A DNA stretch of 64,000 bases from Streptomyces xanthophaeus (GTDB lineage Bacteria > Actinomycetota > Actinomycetes > Streptomycetales > Streptomycetaceae): the NCBI RefSeq assembly GCF_000725805.1, contig NZ_KL647132.1, forward strand, positions 248,001-312,000. Direction: 5' to 3'. The translations under genes were made by a program, and so were the position numbers. A model generated the notes under the pieces. The model had not been told where the DNA came from. It saw only the letters and a list, made by a program, of their open reading frames with translations, and searched no databases. Of the stretch, positions 21,628 through 30,527 are shown one piece after another; the stretch's first letter is position 1, and every line of letters begins with the position of its first letter.

Positions 21628-23118
21628 TCACGCGCCGTGGAGGCGGTTCGCCGCTCCCACCGCGCGCAGCACGGCGGCCGCCTTGTTGCGGCACTCGTTG
21701 TCCTCCAGCTCGGGCACCGAGTCCGCCACGACCCCGGCGCCGGCCTGGACGTACGCCGTCCCGTCGCGCAGCAGCGCGGTGCGGATGGCGATGGCCGTGT
21801 CGGAGTCCCCCGCGAAGTCCAGATAGCCCACGCAGCCGCCGTACAGGCCGCGCCGGGAGGGCTCCAGCTCCTCGATGATCTGCATGGCCCGTGGCTTCGG
21901 CGCACCGGAGAGCGTGCCGGCCGGGAAGCAGGCCGTCAGCACGTCGAAGGCGGTCTTCCCCTCGGCCACGCGGCCGGTGACGGTGGAGACGATGTGCATG
22001 ACGTGCGAGTACCGCTCGATGTTCATGAAGTCGACCACCTCGACGGAACCCGGCTCGCACACCCGGCCCAGGTCGTTGCGGCCCAGGTCGACGAGCATCA
22101 GGTGCTCGGCCCGCTCCTTGGGGTCGGCCAGCAGCTCCTCGGCGAGCTCGTGGTCCTCCTGCGGGGTCGCGCCGCGGTGGCGGGTACCGGCGATCGGGTG
22201 GACCATCGCCCGCCCGTCCTCCACCTTGACCAGGGCCTCGGGGCTGGAGCCGACGACGTCGAAGCCGTTCTCGAAGCGGAAGAGGTACATGTACGGGGAC
22301 GGGTTGGTGGCCCGCAGCACCCGGTAGACGTCCAGCGCGGAGGCCCGGCAGGGGGTCTCGAACCGCTGCGAGGGAACCACCTGGAAGGCCTCGCCGGCCC
22401 GGATCCGCTCCTTGATGTCCTCGACCGCGGCCTGGTACTTCTCGCCGCCCCACAGCGCGGAGAACTCCGGCAGTTCGGAGGCCGGCAGCGGGGCGGGCAC
22501 GTACGGGGCGGGCCGCGCCAGGTCGGCCTCCATCGCGTCGAGGCGGGCGAGGGCGTCCGCGTACGCCTCGTCGACCCCGGTGTCGAGGTCGTTGTGGTTG
22601 ATCGCGTTGGCGATGAGCTGGACGGTGCCGTCCCAGTGGTCCAGCACCGCGAGGTCCGAGGTGAGCAGCATGGTCAGCTCGGGCAGTTCGAGGTCGTCGG
22701 TGGTGTGCTCGCCGATCCGTTCCAGGCGGCGCACGATGTCGTAGCCGAGGTAGCCGACCATCCCGCCGGTGAAGGGGGGCATGCCCGCGGCCAGGTCCCG
22801 CGGGGTGTGCAGGGCCTCGACGGTCGCGCGCAGGGCGTCCAGCGGGTCGCCGTCGGTGGGGACTCCGACGGGCGGGGTGCCGATCCAGTGCGCCTGGCCG
22901 TCGCGGACGGTCAGGGTCGAGTCGCTGCGCACGCCGATGAAGGAGTAGCGGGACCAGGAGCGGCCGTTCTCGGCGGACTCCAGCAGGAAGGTGCCGGGGC
23001 GCTCGCCGGCCAGCTTGCGGTACAGCCCCACGGGGGTGTCCCCGTCGGCCAGCAGCTTGCGGCTCACGGGGACGACGCGGCGGTCGACCGCGAGCTTGCG
23101 GAACGTATCGAGATCCAT
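21628..23118 (-). CDS. trpE: Anthranilate synthase component I
   Basis: This enzyme converts chorismate to anthranilate, using ammonia delivered by a TrpG partner not present in this window. The 496-residue product has the tryptophan feedback site FLLESAENG near residue 45, and the chorismate-binding motifs [43 protein letters not shown] and GGCVGYLDF. It starts 17 nt after hisI, so the two may be cotranscribed. No Trp-rich leader peptide is seen before it, so transcription attenuation of this copy is unlikely. Confidence 0.96.
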   Translation of the reverse strand: MDLDTFRKLAVDRRVVPVSRKLLADGDTPVGLYRKLAGERPGTFLLESAENGRSWSRYSFIGVRSDSTLTVRDGQAHWIGTPPVGVPTDGDPLDALRATVEALHTPRDLAAGMPPFTGGMVGYLGYDIVRRLERIGEHTTDDLELPELTMLLTSDLAVLDHWDGTVQLIANAINHNDLDTGVDEAYADALARLDAMEADLARPAPYVPAPLPASELPEFSALWGGEKYQAAVEDIKERIRAGEAFQVVPSQRFETPCRASALDVYRVLRATNPSPYMYLFRFENGFDVVGSSPEALVKVEDGRAMVHPIAGTRHRGATPQEDHELAEELLADPKERAEHLMLVDLGRNDLGRVCEPGSVEVVDFMNIERYSHVMHIVSTVTGRVAEGKTAFDVLTACFPAGTLSGAPKPRAMQIIEELEPSRRGLYGGCVGYLDFAGDSDTAIAIRTALLRDGTAYVQAGAGVVADSVPELEDNECRNKAAAVLRAVGAANRLHGA

Positions 23119-23135
23119 GTGCGTGGGGACCCTAC

Positions 23136-23504
23136 TCAGTCGGCTTCGCGGAAGAGGACATCGGCGTCGAAGCAGGTGCGGGCGCCGGTGTGGCAGGCGG
23201 CCCCGACCTGGTCGACCTTGACGAGCACGGTGTCGGCGTCGCAGTCGAGGGCGACGGACTTCACGTGCTGGAAGTGGCCGGAAGTGTCCCCCTTCACCCA
23301 GTACTCCTGGCGGCTGCGCGACCAGTACGTGCAGCGTCCGGTGGTCAGGGTGCGGTGCAGGGCCTCGTCGTCCATCCAGCCGAGCATCAGCACCTCACCG
23401 GTGTCGTACTGCTGGGCGATGGCCGGTACCAGGCCGTCCGCGGAGCGCTTGAGGCGCGCGGCGACGGCGGGATCGAGGTTGCCGGGGCGGGGGGACGTAC
23501 TCAT
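23136..23504 (-). CDS. hisI: Phosphoribosyl-AMP cyclohydrolase
   Basis: This enzyme opens the purine ring of PR-AMP in histidine synthesis. The 122-residue monofunctional form shows [26 protein letters not shown] with the conserved Trp/Gly core, and the metal-binding Asp and Cys residues in [24 protein letters not shown]. There is no fused HisE domain. It is separated from the main his operon by about 2.6 kb and sits directly before trpE. Confidence 0.95.
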   Translation of the reverse strand: MSTSPRPGNLDPAVAARLKRSADGLVPAIAQQYDTGEVLMLGWMDDEALHRTLTTGRCTYWSRSRQEYWVKGDTSGHFQHVKSVALDCDADTVLVKVDQVGAACHTGARTCFDADVLFREAD

Positions 23505-23583
23505 GCGGCCATTGTGCCGGGCGGGAAAGCCGGATACGGATCACTGTCCGCCTGATGAGCAGGCACGCGGCGGGTTCCGGCCG

Positions 23584-23589
23584 TAGGCT
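23584..23589 (+). promoter_or_regulatory. -10 element of a probable leaderless promoter
   Basis: TAGGCT ends 7 nt before the ATG at 23597, the spacing expected when transcription starts at the start codon itself. No Shine-Dalgarno is present. No clear -35 is seen. Confidence 0.45.
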
Positions 23590-23596
23590 TTCGCGC

Positions 23597-24229
23597 ATGT
23601 CTACCCATGCGAAGCGTGAACGCCTGTTGCTGGCGGACCTGTTGGAAGCGGCGGGCCCGGAGGCCCCGACGCTGTGCGACGGCTGGACCTGCCGGGAACT
23701 CGCGGCGCACGTCGTGGTCCGCGAGCGGCGCCCGGACGCGGCGGGCGGGCTCCTGCTGAACGTGCTGAAGGCCCGGCTGGACAAGGTGATGGAGGAGTAC
23801 ACGGCCAAGCCGTACGAGGAGCTCGTGCAGCTCATCCGTACGGGGCCGCCGAAGCTGTCGGTGTACGCGCTGAAGCAGATCGACGAGGCGGCGAACGCGG
23901 TGGAGTTCTTCGTCCATGCGGAGGACGTCCGCCGGGCCCAGCCGGACTGGTCCCCGCGGGAGCTGGACCCGGTGTTCTCGGACTCCCTGTGGTCCCGCCT
24001 GGAGAAGCTGGCCCGCCTGACCGGCCGCCGCTCCCCGGTGGGCCTGGTGCTGCGCCGGCCGAACGGGCAGACGGCGGTGGCGCACAAGGGCTCGCCGGTG
24101 GTGACGGTGACGGGCGAGCCGGGGGAGCTGACGCTGTTCTGCTTCGGCCGCCAGGACGCTGCCGCTGTGGCGCTCGACGGGGAGAAGGACGCCGTGGCCA
24201 AACTGACCACGGCCCAACTGGGCATCTGA
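23597..24229 (+). CDS. TIGR03085 family (MDMPI-type) protein
   Basis: A 210-residue protein of the TIGR03085 family, related to the mycothiol-dependent maleylpyruvate isomerase metal-binding domain and DinB-like four-helix bundles. It begins RERLLLADLLEAAGPEAPTL, and CDGWTCRELAAHVVVRERRPDA carries the His expected to bind metal, with VEFFVHAEDVRRAQ adding His and Asp. The C-terminal half is a small sterol-carrier-like domain. The ATG at 23597 was chosen over an upstream start because TAGGCT lies at leaderless spacing. The substrate is unknown; it may be a mycothiol-dependent enzyme. Confidence 0.85.
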   Translation: MSTHAKRERLLLADLLEAAGPEAPTLCDGWTCRELAAHVVVRERRPDAAGGLLLNVLKARLDKVMEEYTAKPYEELVQLIRTGPPKLSVYALKQIDEAANAVEFFVHAEDVRRAQPDWSPRELDPVFSDSLWSRLEKLARLTGRRSPVGLVLRRPNGQTAVAHKGSPVVTVTGEPGELTLFCFGRQDAAAVALDGEKDAVAKLTTAQLGI

Positions 24230-24880
24230 CCCGTCCCCCGGCTGCGGTGTGCCCTGCCGTCTGCGGCCCCGCCTGCACGGGGCTCCGCCCCGGACCCCGC
24301 GCCTCAAGCTCCCCCAGACTCCGTCCGGGGGGACCCCCGGGCGGGGCTGTTTTTTGCCCAGGTGGGGCTTTGGATGTGCTGGCCGGGTTGGGTCTTGGCC
24401 TGGGTGTCGTGTGCGGGGCGGGGTCCCTCCGGAGTGTCTCCTCGGCCCGCGCACTTAGCCCATGCTGCGAGAGATGCGGCCTGGGTTGCGCGCTCGTCCT
24501 GCGGGGACCCTCCTGCGCGCCCCCACCCCACACGCCCAGGCGTCGGAAGCGAAGCCGTGGTCGAGGGGAGTGGGGATACTGCGGGGTGTCCCCGCAGGAC
24601 GAGCGCGCAACCAGGGCCGAACGTGTCCGACGGGGCTCGGTGCGCGAGCCGAGGAGACACCCCGGAGGGGCACCGCTCCCCGACCCCCAACGCACAGCCC
24701 CCGCTGCAACGAGGCAAAAATCAGCCCCTCCGGCGATTGAGGAGCGGGGTCCGGGGCGGAGCCCCGTGCAGCGGCGCCGCAGACGGGCCACCACGACACC
24801 GCCCAGCCCCGCAGGGACACCGCGGAGCCCCGTGCAACAGAGCCGCAGACGGGCCACCACGACACCGCCCAGCCCGGGTA
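24230..24880. other. Convergent intergenic region with large inverted repeat
   Basis: A 651-bp gap between the TIGR03085 gene and the MFS gene. Small reading frames here have no ribosome binding sites and mirror each other on both strands. The region is built of inverted and tandem repeats listed separately, and probably ends transcription from both sides. T-rich and A-rich patches (GTTTTTTGCC at 24348-24357, GCAAAAATC near 24714) sit in corresponding places of the two arms. Confidence 0.7.
24273..24771. repeat. ~500-bp imperfect inverted repeat
   Basis: Three nested arm pairs share nearly one centre (about 24522-24548). The outer arms, 24273-24300 and 24744-24771, are 28 bp and perfectly complementary. 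The middle arms, 24425-24454 and 24640-24669, match at 28 of 30 bases. The inner arms, 24484-24508 and 24588-24612, are 25 bp and perfect. The whole could fold into one long cruciform or RNA hairpin. Confidence 0.85.
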
Positions 24881-24887
24881 TCAGGAC
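24756..24887. repeat. Tandem duplication, 66-bp period
   Basis: Two units of 66 bp, starting at 24756 and 24822, both begin GCGGAGCCCCGTGCA and share a 34-nt identical core (24776-24809 and 24842-24875). A decayed third part follows at the end of the MFS gene. Confidence 0.8.
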
Positions 24888-26113
24888 ACCGCCGAGCCCC
24901 CCGCAGGGGCAACGGTGAAGGAGAGTTCCGCTCGGCGGACCGCCGGGGCGGACGTGCCTATTGCCGCGCCCGTCATGCTGAGGGCCGCGCCCGCCAGGAA
25001 GACCGGGGTGACGCCCCACAGCGCGGCCGCAGCCCCCGCCAGGGGGTAGGCGAGGGGGGCCAGGCCCACCGCGGTGAAGGCCATCACCGAGCTGACCCGG
25101 CCCAGGTACGCGGGGTCCGTCGCGCTCTGGATCAGGGCCACCGCCAGGCCTCCGCAGACCCCGCAGACCAGCCCCGTCAGCACGGCCAGGACCACCGCCA
25201 CCGGCAGGGTCGGGGCCAGGGCCAGGGCTCCGATGCCGGCCGAGCCGACGATCAGCGTCAGGTTCTGCACCGCCCCCGCCCGGGGAAACCTCGGCACCAG
25301 CGTCAGCACCAGCGCACTGCTCGCCGCGCCCGCCCCGAACGCGCCGACGATCCAGCCGATCCCGCCCGGCCCCCAGTCCCGCTCCTCGGCCAGCAGGATC
25401 AGCCCCAGCGTCAGCGGAGCCGAGGTGCCGAGCTGGCTGAGCGCGCCGGACAGGACCAGCGGTCCGATCAGCCCGTGGCGCCGTATGTAGCCGATGCCGC
25501 CGCGCAGCTGCCGCCACGGGCTCTCCCGCACGGGCCCGACGGGGTCCGGGGCGGCCTGCGGGGCGATCCGTACGGCCAGCAGCAGCACCAGCGAGACCCC
25601 GAACAGCGCGGCCGCCACGGCGAAGGCCGCGGACGGTCCGCCCAGCCCCACCGCCAGGCCCGCCACCGGCGGCCCGGCGGTGTGGCCGACCCGTTCCGCG
25701 AGGCTGCGCAGTCCCTGCACGCGGACCAGGCGGCCCGGCGCGGCGATCCGCGGGGGCAGCGCCCCCACCGCGGGCATGAACAGCGCGTCGACGGCGCCGA
25801 AGACGAGCGCGACGAGGACAAGCACCCCCGGCCCGGGCGAGGTCACGGCGATGGCCACGGCCAGCGCCAGGACGACGGCGCACCGGACCGCGTCGGAGGA
25901 GATGACGACCAGGCGCGGGCCGAACCGGTCGGCCACCACCCCGCCGCCGAGCATCAGCAGGGCGCGCGGCACGGCTCCGGCGGCCATGACCAGCCCGGCC
26001 TCGGCCGGGCCGGCCGACTGCGCCGCCGCCCAGCCGAGGGCGAGGAAGTAGACCCCGTCCCCGATCAGCGAAGCGGCGTACGCGGCCAGCCAGCGCCAGG
26101 TGTTCCGGTTCAC
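24881..26113 (-). CDS. MFS transporter, DHA3/enterobactin-exporter type
   Basis: A 410-residue major facilitator protein with about 12 hydrophobic helices. It starts VNRNTWRWLAAYAASLIGDG, typical of the drug/siderophore exporter branch, and has the loop 2-3 motif VADRFGPR and a long loop (APQAAPDPVGPVRESPWRQL) between helices 6 and 7. GTG at 26113 has GGGGTGGGG upstream; a longer in-frame start would overlap hisF. It follows hisF by 19 nt on the same strand, so it may be read through from the his operon, but no histidine role is implied. The substrate is unknown. Confidence 0.85.
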   Translation of the reverse strand: MNRNTWRWLAAYAASLIGDGVYFLALGWAAAQSAGPAEAGLVMAAGAVPRALLMLGGGVVADRFGPRLVVISSDAVRCAVVLALAVAIAVTSPGPGVLVLVALVFGAVDALFMPAVGALPPRIAAPGRLVRVQGLRSLAERVGHTAGPPVAGLAVGLGGPSAAFAVAAALFGVSLVLLLAVRIAPQAAPDPVGPVRESPWRQLRGGIGYIRRHGLIGPLVLSGALSQLGTSAPLTLGLILLAEERDWGPGGIGWIVGAFGAGAASSALVLTLVPRFPRAGAVQNLTLIVGSAGIGALALAPTLPVAVVLAVLTGLVCGVCGGLAVALIQSATDPAYLGRVSSVMAFTAVGLAPLAYPLAGAAAALWGVTPVFLAGAALSMTGAAIGTSAPAVRRAELSFTVAPAGGSAVS

Positions 26114-26132
26114 CCCCACCCCCCGGGGAACG

Positions 26133-26888
26133 TCAGCGGACGGGGTGGCCCGCCTCTCGGAGGACGTCCTTGACCTCTGAGATCCGCAGGTCACCGAAGT
26201 GGAACACCGAGGCCGCGAGCACCGCGTCGGCGCCGGCCGCGATCGCCGGCGGGAAGTGCGCGAGGGAGCCCGCGCCGCCCGAGGCGATCACCGGGACCGT
26301 GACGTGCCTGCGCACGGCCGCGATCATCTCGGTGTCGTAGCCGTCCTTGGTACCGTCGGCGTCCATCGAGTTCAACAGGATTTCCCCGGCGCCCAGTTCG
26401 GCCGCCCGGTGGGCCCATTCGACGGCGTCGATGCCGGTGCCCTTGCGGCCGCCGTGCGTGGTGACCTCGAACGAGCCCGAGGCGGTGCGGCGCGCGTCCA
26501 CCGACAGGACCAGGACCTGGCGGCCGAAGCGCTCCGCGATCTCCTGGATGAGTTCGGGGCGCGCGATGGCGGCGGTGTTCACGCCCACCTTGTCGGCGCC
26601 CGCCCGCAGCAGTTTGTCCACGTCGTCCGCGGTACGGACGCCGCCGCCCACGGTCAGCGGGATGAAGACCTGCTCGGCGGTGCGGCGCACCACGTCGTAG
26701 GTGGTCTCGCGGTTGCCGGAGGACGCCGTGATGTCGAGGAAGGTCAGCTCGTCGGCGCCTTCGGCGTCGTACAGCTTGGCCATCTCCACGGGGTCGCCCG
26801 CGTCGCGCAGGTTCTGGAAGTTGACGCCCTTGACGACCCGGCCGTTGTCCACGTCCAGGCAGGGGATCACACGTACGGACAGGCTCAT
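26133..26888 (-). CDS. hisF: Imidazole glycerol phosphate synthase, cyclase subunit
   Basis: This enzyme uses ammonia made by HisH to convert PRFAR into imidazole glycerol phosphate and AICAR. The 251-residue TIM barrel has [15 protein letters not shown] with the catalytic Asp, [24 protein letters not shown] with the second catalytic Asp, and VIASGGAGS. The ATG at 26888 overlaps the ridA stop (ATGA). HisH is encoded three genes upstream in the same operon. Confidence 0.96.
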   Translation of the reverse strand: MSLSVRVIPCLDVDNGRVVKGVNFQNLRDAGDPVEMAKLYDAEGADELTFLDITASSGNRETTYDVVRRTAEQVFIPLTVGGGVRTADDVDKLLRAGADKVGVNTAAIARPELIQEIAERFGRQVLVLSVDARRTASGSFEVTTHGGRKGTGIDAVEWAHRAAELGAGEILLNSMDADGTKDGYDTEMIAAVRRHVTVPVIASGGAGSLAHFPPAIAAGADAVLAASVFHFGDLRISEVKDVLREAGHPVR

Positions 26889-27289
26889 GCGGACGGCTCC
26901 CGGTACGCCTCGACCTCCACCTCGACGACCATGCCGGGGTCGACGAAGCCGGAGACGATGAGCATCGTCGCGGCGGGACGGACGGCGTCGAAGAGCTCCT
27001 TGTGGGCGCGGCCCACCTCGTCCACGTCACGGGCGTGGGTGAGGTACATGCGGGTGCGCACGACGTCCTCGGGGCCGAGGCCCGCCTGGGCGAGGGCCTT
27101 GAAGGCGACGTCGAAGGCCGCGACCGCCTGGTCGTACGGGCCGCCCGCGTCGGCGGCGGTGCAGCCGGAGACGAGGACCAGGCCGTTGCCGAGCTGTACG
27201 GCGCGGGAGTAGGCGATGACGTCCTCGTAGGGCCCGCCGGAGGAGATGCGCCGTACGGAGGGCGAGGAGTCGGCGGAGGAACTGCTCAT
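26885..27289 (-). CDS. RidA family protein
   Basis: A 134-residue RidA/YjgF-fold protein. Canonical RidA hydrolyses reactive enamine/imine intermediates made by PLP enzymes. It has [34 protein letters not shown] with the Arg usual in active members, and [21 protein letters not shown]. The ATG at 27289 overlaps the priA stop, and its own stop overlaps hisF. Its place inside the his operon suggests a link with HisC or other PLP chemistry, but this is inference. It is RidA-like rather than certain RidA. Confidence 0.87.
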   Translation of the reverse strand: MSSSSADSSPSVRRISSGGPYEDVIAYSRAVQLGNGLVLVSGCTAADAGGPYDQAVAAFDVAFKALAQAGLGPEDVVRTRMYLTHARDVDEVGRAHKELFDAVRPAATMLIVSGFVDPGMVVEVEVEAYREPSA

Positions 27290-28014
27290 GCGGAGACCAC
27301 CTTCAGGGCTTCTTCCAGGGTGAAGGCCTTGGCGTACAGGGCCTTGCCGACGATGGCGCCCTCGACGCCCTGCGGGACCAGCTCGGACAGGGCCCGCAGG
27401 TCGTCGAGGCAGGAGATGCCTCCGGAGGCGACGACGGGCCGGTCGGTGGCGGCGCAGACGTTCTTCAGCAGTTCGAGGTTGGGGCCGGTGAGGGTGCCGT
27501 CCCTGCCGATGTCGGTGAGGACGTACCGGGCGCAGCCCTCGGAGTCCAGGCGGGCGAGGGTCTCGTAGAGGTCGCCGCCCTCGCTGGTCCAGCCGCGGCC
27601 CTTGAGGGTGGTGCCGGTGACGTCGAGGCCGATGGCGATCCGGTCGCCGTGCTCGGCGATGGCCCTGGCGGCCCATTCGGGCGTCTCCAGGGCGGCGGTG
27701 CCGAGGTTGACGCGGGTGCAGCCGGTGGCGAGGGCCGCGGCCAGCGAGGCGTCGTCGCGGATGCCGCCGGACAGCTCGACCTTGATGTCCATGGCGCCGG
27801 TGATCTCGGCGACCAGGGCGCGGTTGTCGCCGGTGCCGAAGGCGGCGTCCAGGTCGACCAGGTGCAGCCATTCGGCGCCGGAGCGCTGCCAGGCGAGGGC
27901 CGCCTCCAGCGGGGAACCGTAGGAGGTCTCGCTGCCGGACACGCCGTGCACGAGGCGGACGGCCTGTCCGTCGCGGACGTCGACCGCGGGGAGGAGCTCA
28001 AGCGTCTTGTGCAT
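27286..28014 (-). CDS. priA: Phosphoribosyl isomerase A (HisA/TrpF bifunctional)
   Basis: In actinomycetes PriA isomerises both ProFAR (histidine, HisA step) and PRA (tryptophan, TrpF step). The 242-residue barrel has [18 protein letters not shown] with the catalytic base Asp, [21 protein letters not shown], and the catalytic acid Asp in [15 protein letters not shown]. The missing trpF in this trp cluster supports dual function. The ATG overlaps the hisH stop by one base (TGATG). The bifunctional assignment follows from the family and the genome context, not from a residue test alone. Confidence 0.94.
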   Translation of the reverse strand: MHKTLELLPAVDVRDGQAVRLVHGVSGSETSYGSPLEAALAWQRSGAEWLHLVDLDAAFGTGDNRALVAEITGAMDIKVELSGGIRDDASLAAALATGCTRVNLGTAALETPEWAARAIAEHGDRIAIGLDVTGTTLKGRGWTSEGGDLYETLARLDSEGCARYVLTDIGRDGTLTGPNLELLKNVCAATDRPVVASGGISCLDDLRALSELVPQGVEGAIVGKALYAKAFTLEEALKVVSA

Positions 28015-28664
28015 CAGAGGGTCTCGATCCAGTTGGTGAGGAGCTGGGCCCCGGCGTCGCCGGACTTCTCGGGGTGGAACTGGGTGGCCCACAGGGCCCG
28101 GTTCTCCACCGCCGCGACGAAGCGTTCGCCGTGGGTGGCCCAGGTGACCTGGGGGGCGCGGATCGCCGGGTTGGTGACCTCCAGGCTCCACTCGCGCACC
28201 GCGTAGGAGTGCACGAAGTAGAAGCGGGCGTCGGCGTCCAGCCCGGCGAAGGCCTGGCTGTCGGCCGGGGCCTCGACGGTGTTCCAGCCCATGTGGGGGA
28301 CGATCGGGGCCTTGAGCGGGCCGACCGTGCCGGGCCATTCGTCCAGGCCCTCGGTCTCGACGCCGTGCTCGATGCCGCGTTCGAAGAGGATCTGCATGCC
28401 GACGCAGATGCCCATGACGGGGCGGCCGCCGGAGAGCCTGCGGCCGATGATCCAGTCGCCGCGGGCGTCCTTGAGTCCCTGCATGCAGGCGGAGAAGGCG
28501 CCGACGCCGGGGACGAGGAGTCCGTCGGCGTCCATGGCCTTGTCGTAGTCGCGGGTGATCTCGACGTCCGCGCCGACGCGCGCGAGGGCGCGCTCGGCGG
28601 AGCGGACGTTGCCGAAGCCGTAGTCGAAGACCACGACCTTCTTGGTGGGACGTGCTGTGCTCAT
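28014..28664 (-). CDS. hisH: Imidazole glycerol phosphate synthase, glutaminase subunit
   Basis: This subunit releases ammonia from glutamine for HisF. The 216-residue triad glutaminase has [14 protein letters not shown], the oxyanion strand PGVGAF, the nucleophile Cys in [11 protein letters not shown], and the His-Glu pair in TQFHPEKSG. The ATG at 28664 (STARPTKK follows) overlaps the stop of the small membrane gene (ATGA) and was preferred over an earlier in-frame start. HisH and HisF are split by priA and ridA. Confidence 0.95.
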   Translation of the reverse strand: MSTARPTKKVVVFDYGFGNVRSAERALARVGADVEITRDYDKAMDADGLLVPGVGAFSACMQGLKDARGDWIIGRRLSGGRPVMGICVGMQILFERGIEHGVETEGLDEWPGTVGPLKAPIVPHMGWNTVEAPADSQAFAGLDADARFYFVHSYAVREWSLEVTNPAIRAPQVTWATHGERFVAAVENRALWATQFHPEKSGDAGAQLLTNWIETL

Positions 28665-28828
28665 TCCCAAATCCCCTGGATCCGCAGGACTCCGGCGGCG
28701 AGACACATCGCGGAGCCGATGGCGAGCAGGATGACGACCGACTTGGGCATCTGCTGCTTCTGGAAGGAGTAGACGCCGCCGGCCAGGAAGAGGCCGAGGA
28801 CGATCAGGATGGTGTTGAGGCCGTTCAC
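28661..28828 (-). CDS. Small two-helix membrane protein inside the his operon
   Basis: A 55-residue protein starting at GTG 28828, 2 nt after hisB and ending in an ATGA overlap with hisH. It has two hydrophobic helices ([17 protein letters not shown] and [21 protein letters not shown]) joined by a short basic loop (QKQQMPKS). Tight coupling on both sides indicates a real gene. No known domain was recognised. It could be a small membrane regulator or simply a conserved passenger of Streptomyces his operons. Confidence 0.75.
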   Translation of the reverse strand: MNGLNTILIVLGLFLAGGVYSFQKQQMPKSVVILLAIGSAMCLAAGVLRIQGIWE

Positions 28829-28830
28829 GG

Positions 28831-29424
28831 CTAGAGGGCGCCCTTCGTGGAGGGAAGGATGCCGGCGGCGCGCGGGTCGAACTCGGCGGCGTACCGCAGG
28901 GCGCGCGCGAGGGCCTTGAACTGGCACTCCACGATGTGGTGGGCGTTGCGGCCGTACGGGACGTGGATGTGCAGGGCGATCTGGGCCTGCGCGACGAAGG
29001 ACTCGAAGATGTGCCGGGTCATCGTCGTGTCGTAGGTGCCGATCATCGGCGCCATGTTCTCGGGCTCGGTGTGCACGAGGTAGGGGCGGCCGGAGAGGTC
29101 GACGGTCACCTGGGCGAGGGACTCGTCGAGCGGCACGGTGCAGTTGCCGAAGCGGTAGATGCCCACCTTGTCGCCGAGGGCCTGCTTGAAGGCGGCGCCG
29201 AGCGCCAGCGCGCTGTCCTCGATGGTGTGGTGGCTGTCGATGTGCAGGTCGCCCTCGGTCTTGACCGTGAGGTCGAAGAGGCCGTGGCGGCCGAGCTGGT
29301 CGAGCATGTGGTCGTAGAAGCCCACGCCCGTCGAGACGTCGACCTTGCCGGTGCCGTCGAGGTTTATCTCGACGAGGACCGAGGTCTCCTTCGTGGTGCG
29401 CTCGACCCGTCCGATGCGGCTCAT
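28831..29424 (-). CDS. hisB: Imidazoleglycerol-phosphate dehydratase
   Basis: This enzyme dehydrates IGP to imidazole acetol phosphate. The 197-residue monofunctional form (no fused phosphatase) has [30 protein letters not shown], the Mn-binding [10 protein letters not shown] and the second His cluster [17 protein letters not shown]. The ATG overlaps the hisC stop (ATGA). Histidinol-phosphate phosphatase must be encoded elsewhere. Confidence 0.96.
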   Translation of the reverse strand: MSRIGRVERTTKETSVLVEINLDGTGKVDVSTGVGFYDHMLDQLGRHGLFDLTVKTEGDLHIDSHHTIEDSALALGAAFKQALGDKVGIYRFGNCTVPLDESLAQVTVDLSGRPYLVHTEPENMAPMIGTYDTTMTRHIFESFVAQAQIALHIHVPYGRNAHHIVECQFKALARALRYAAEFDPRAAGILPSTKGAL

Positions 29425-30527
29425 GCGTGCTGCTCCTTCTTCAGTGCGCGAACCGCTTCCAGGAACGCGTCGTTCTCGGCCGGGGTGCCGGCGGTGACCC
29501 GCAGCCAGCCCGGTACGCCGTTGTCACGGACCAGGACGCCCTGGTCGAGGATCTGCTGCCAGGCGGTGTGCGCGTCGTCGAACTTCCCGAACTGGATGAA
29601 GTTCGCGTCGGACTCGGTGACCTCGTAGCCGAGGGCCCGCAGTTCCACGACCAGGCGGTCGCGCTCGGCCTTGAGCTGCTCGACGTAGCCGAGCAGGGTG
29701 TCGGTGTGCTCCAGGGCGGCCAGTGCGGTCGCCTGGGTGACGGCCGACAGGTGGTACGGCAGGCGCACCAGCTGGACGGCGTCGACGACGGCGGGGTCCG
29801 CGGCCAGGTAGCCCAGGCGCAGGCCCGCGGCGCCGAAGGCCTTGGACATGGTCCGGGAGACCACCAGGTTCGGGCGGCCCTCGATGAGGGGCAGCAGCGA
29901 GTCGCGGTGGCTGAACTCCACGTACGCCTCGTCGACGACCACCAGGGAGGGCTTGGCGGCCTGCGCGGCCTCGTAGAGGGCGAGGACCGTCTCGGCCTCG
30001 ACCGCGGTGCCGGTGGGGTTGTTGGGCGAGGTGATGAAGACGACGTCGGGGGCGTTCTCGGCGATCGCCTGCCGCGCCGCCGCCACATCGATGGTGAAGT
30101 CCTCGCGGCGAGGGCCGGAGATCCAGCCGGTGCCGGTGCCGCGGGAGATCAGCGCGTGCATGGAGTAGGAGGGCTCGAAGCCGATCGCGGTGCGGCCGGG
30201 CCCGCCGAAGGTCTGCAGCAGCTGCTGGATGACCTCGTTGGAGCCGTTGGCCGCCCATACGTTCTCCCGCGCGACCGGGTGCTTGGCCGTACGGGTGAGG
30301 TAGGCGGCCAGCTCGGTGCGCAGCTCGACCGCGTCCCGGTCGGGGTAGCGGTTGAGGGTGCGGGCGGCGTCGGCGACGCGCTCGGCGATCCGTGCGACGA
30401 GCTCCGGGGGGAGCTCGTAGGGGTTCTCGTTGGTGTTCAGCTGGACGGGCACGTCGAGCTGGGGGGCGCCGTACGGGGTCTTGCCGCGCAGCTCGTCCCG
30501 GATGGGGAGGTCGTCAATGCCGGTCAC
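29421..30527 (-). CDS. hisC: Histidinol-phosphate aminotransferase
   Basis: A PLP enzyme that transaminates imidazole acetol phosphate. The 368-residue product has [15 protein letters not shown] near the start, [33 protein letters not shown], and the PLP Lys in [20 protein letters not shown] at 30527 overlaps the hisD stop (GTGA) and has GGAAGG 10 nt upstream; an ATG six codons earlier is possible. Confidence 0.95.
   Translation of the reverse strand: MTGIDDLPIRDELRGKTPYGAPQLDVPVQLNTNENPYELPPELVARIAERVADAARTLNRYPDRDAVELRTELAAYLTRTAKHPVARENVWAANGSNEVIQQLLQTFGGPGRTAIGFEPSYSMHALISRGTGTGWISGPRREDFTIDVAAARQAIAENAPDVVFITSPNNPTGTAVEAETVLALYEAAQAAKPSLVVVDEAYVEFSHRDSLLPLIEGRPNLVVSRTMSKAFGAAGLRLGYLAADPAVVDAVQLVRLPYHLSAVTQATALAALEHTDTLLGYVEQLKAERDRLVVELRALGYEVTESDANFIQFGKFDDAHTAWQQILDQGVLVRDNGVPGWLRVTAGTPAENDAFLEAVRALKKEQHA

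Noticed and set aside
24360..24740. Small ORFs on both strands of the intergenic region
   Set aside because: They mirror one another through the inverted repeat, lack ribosome binding sites and show no protein-like composition.
24756..24887. CRISPR-like repeats
   Set aside because: Only two units with long near-identical spacing and no cas genes; it is a simple tandem duplication.
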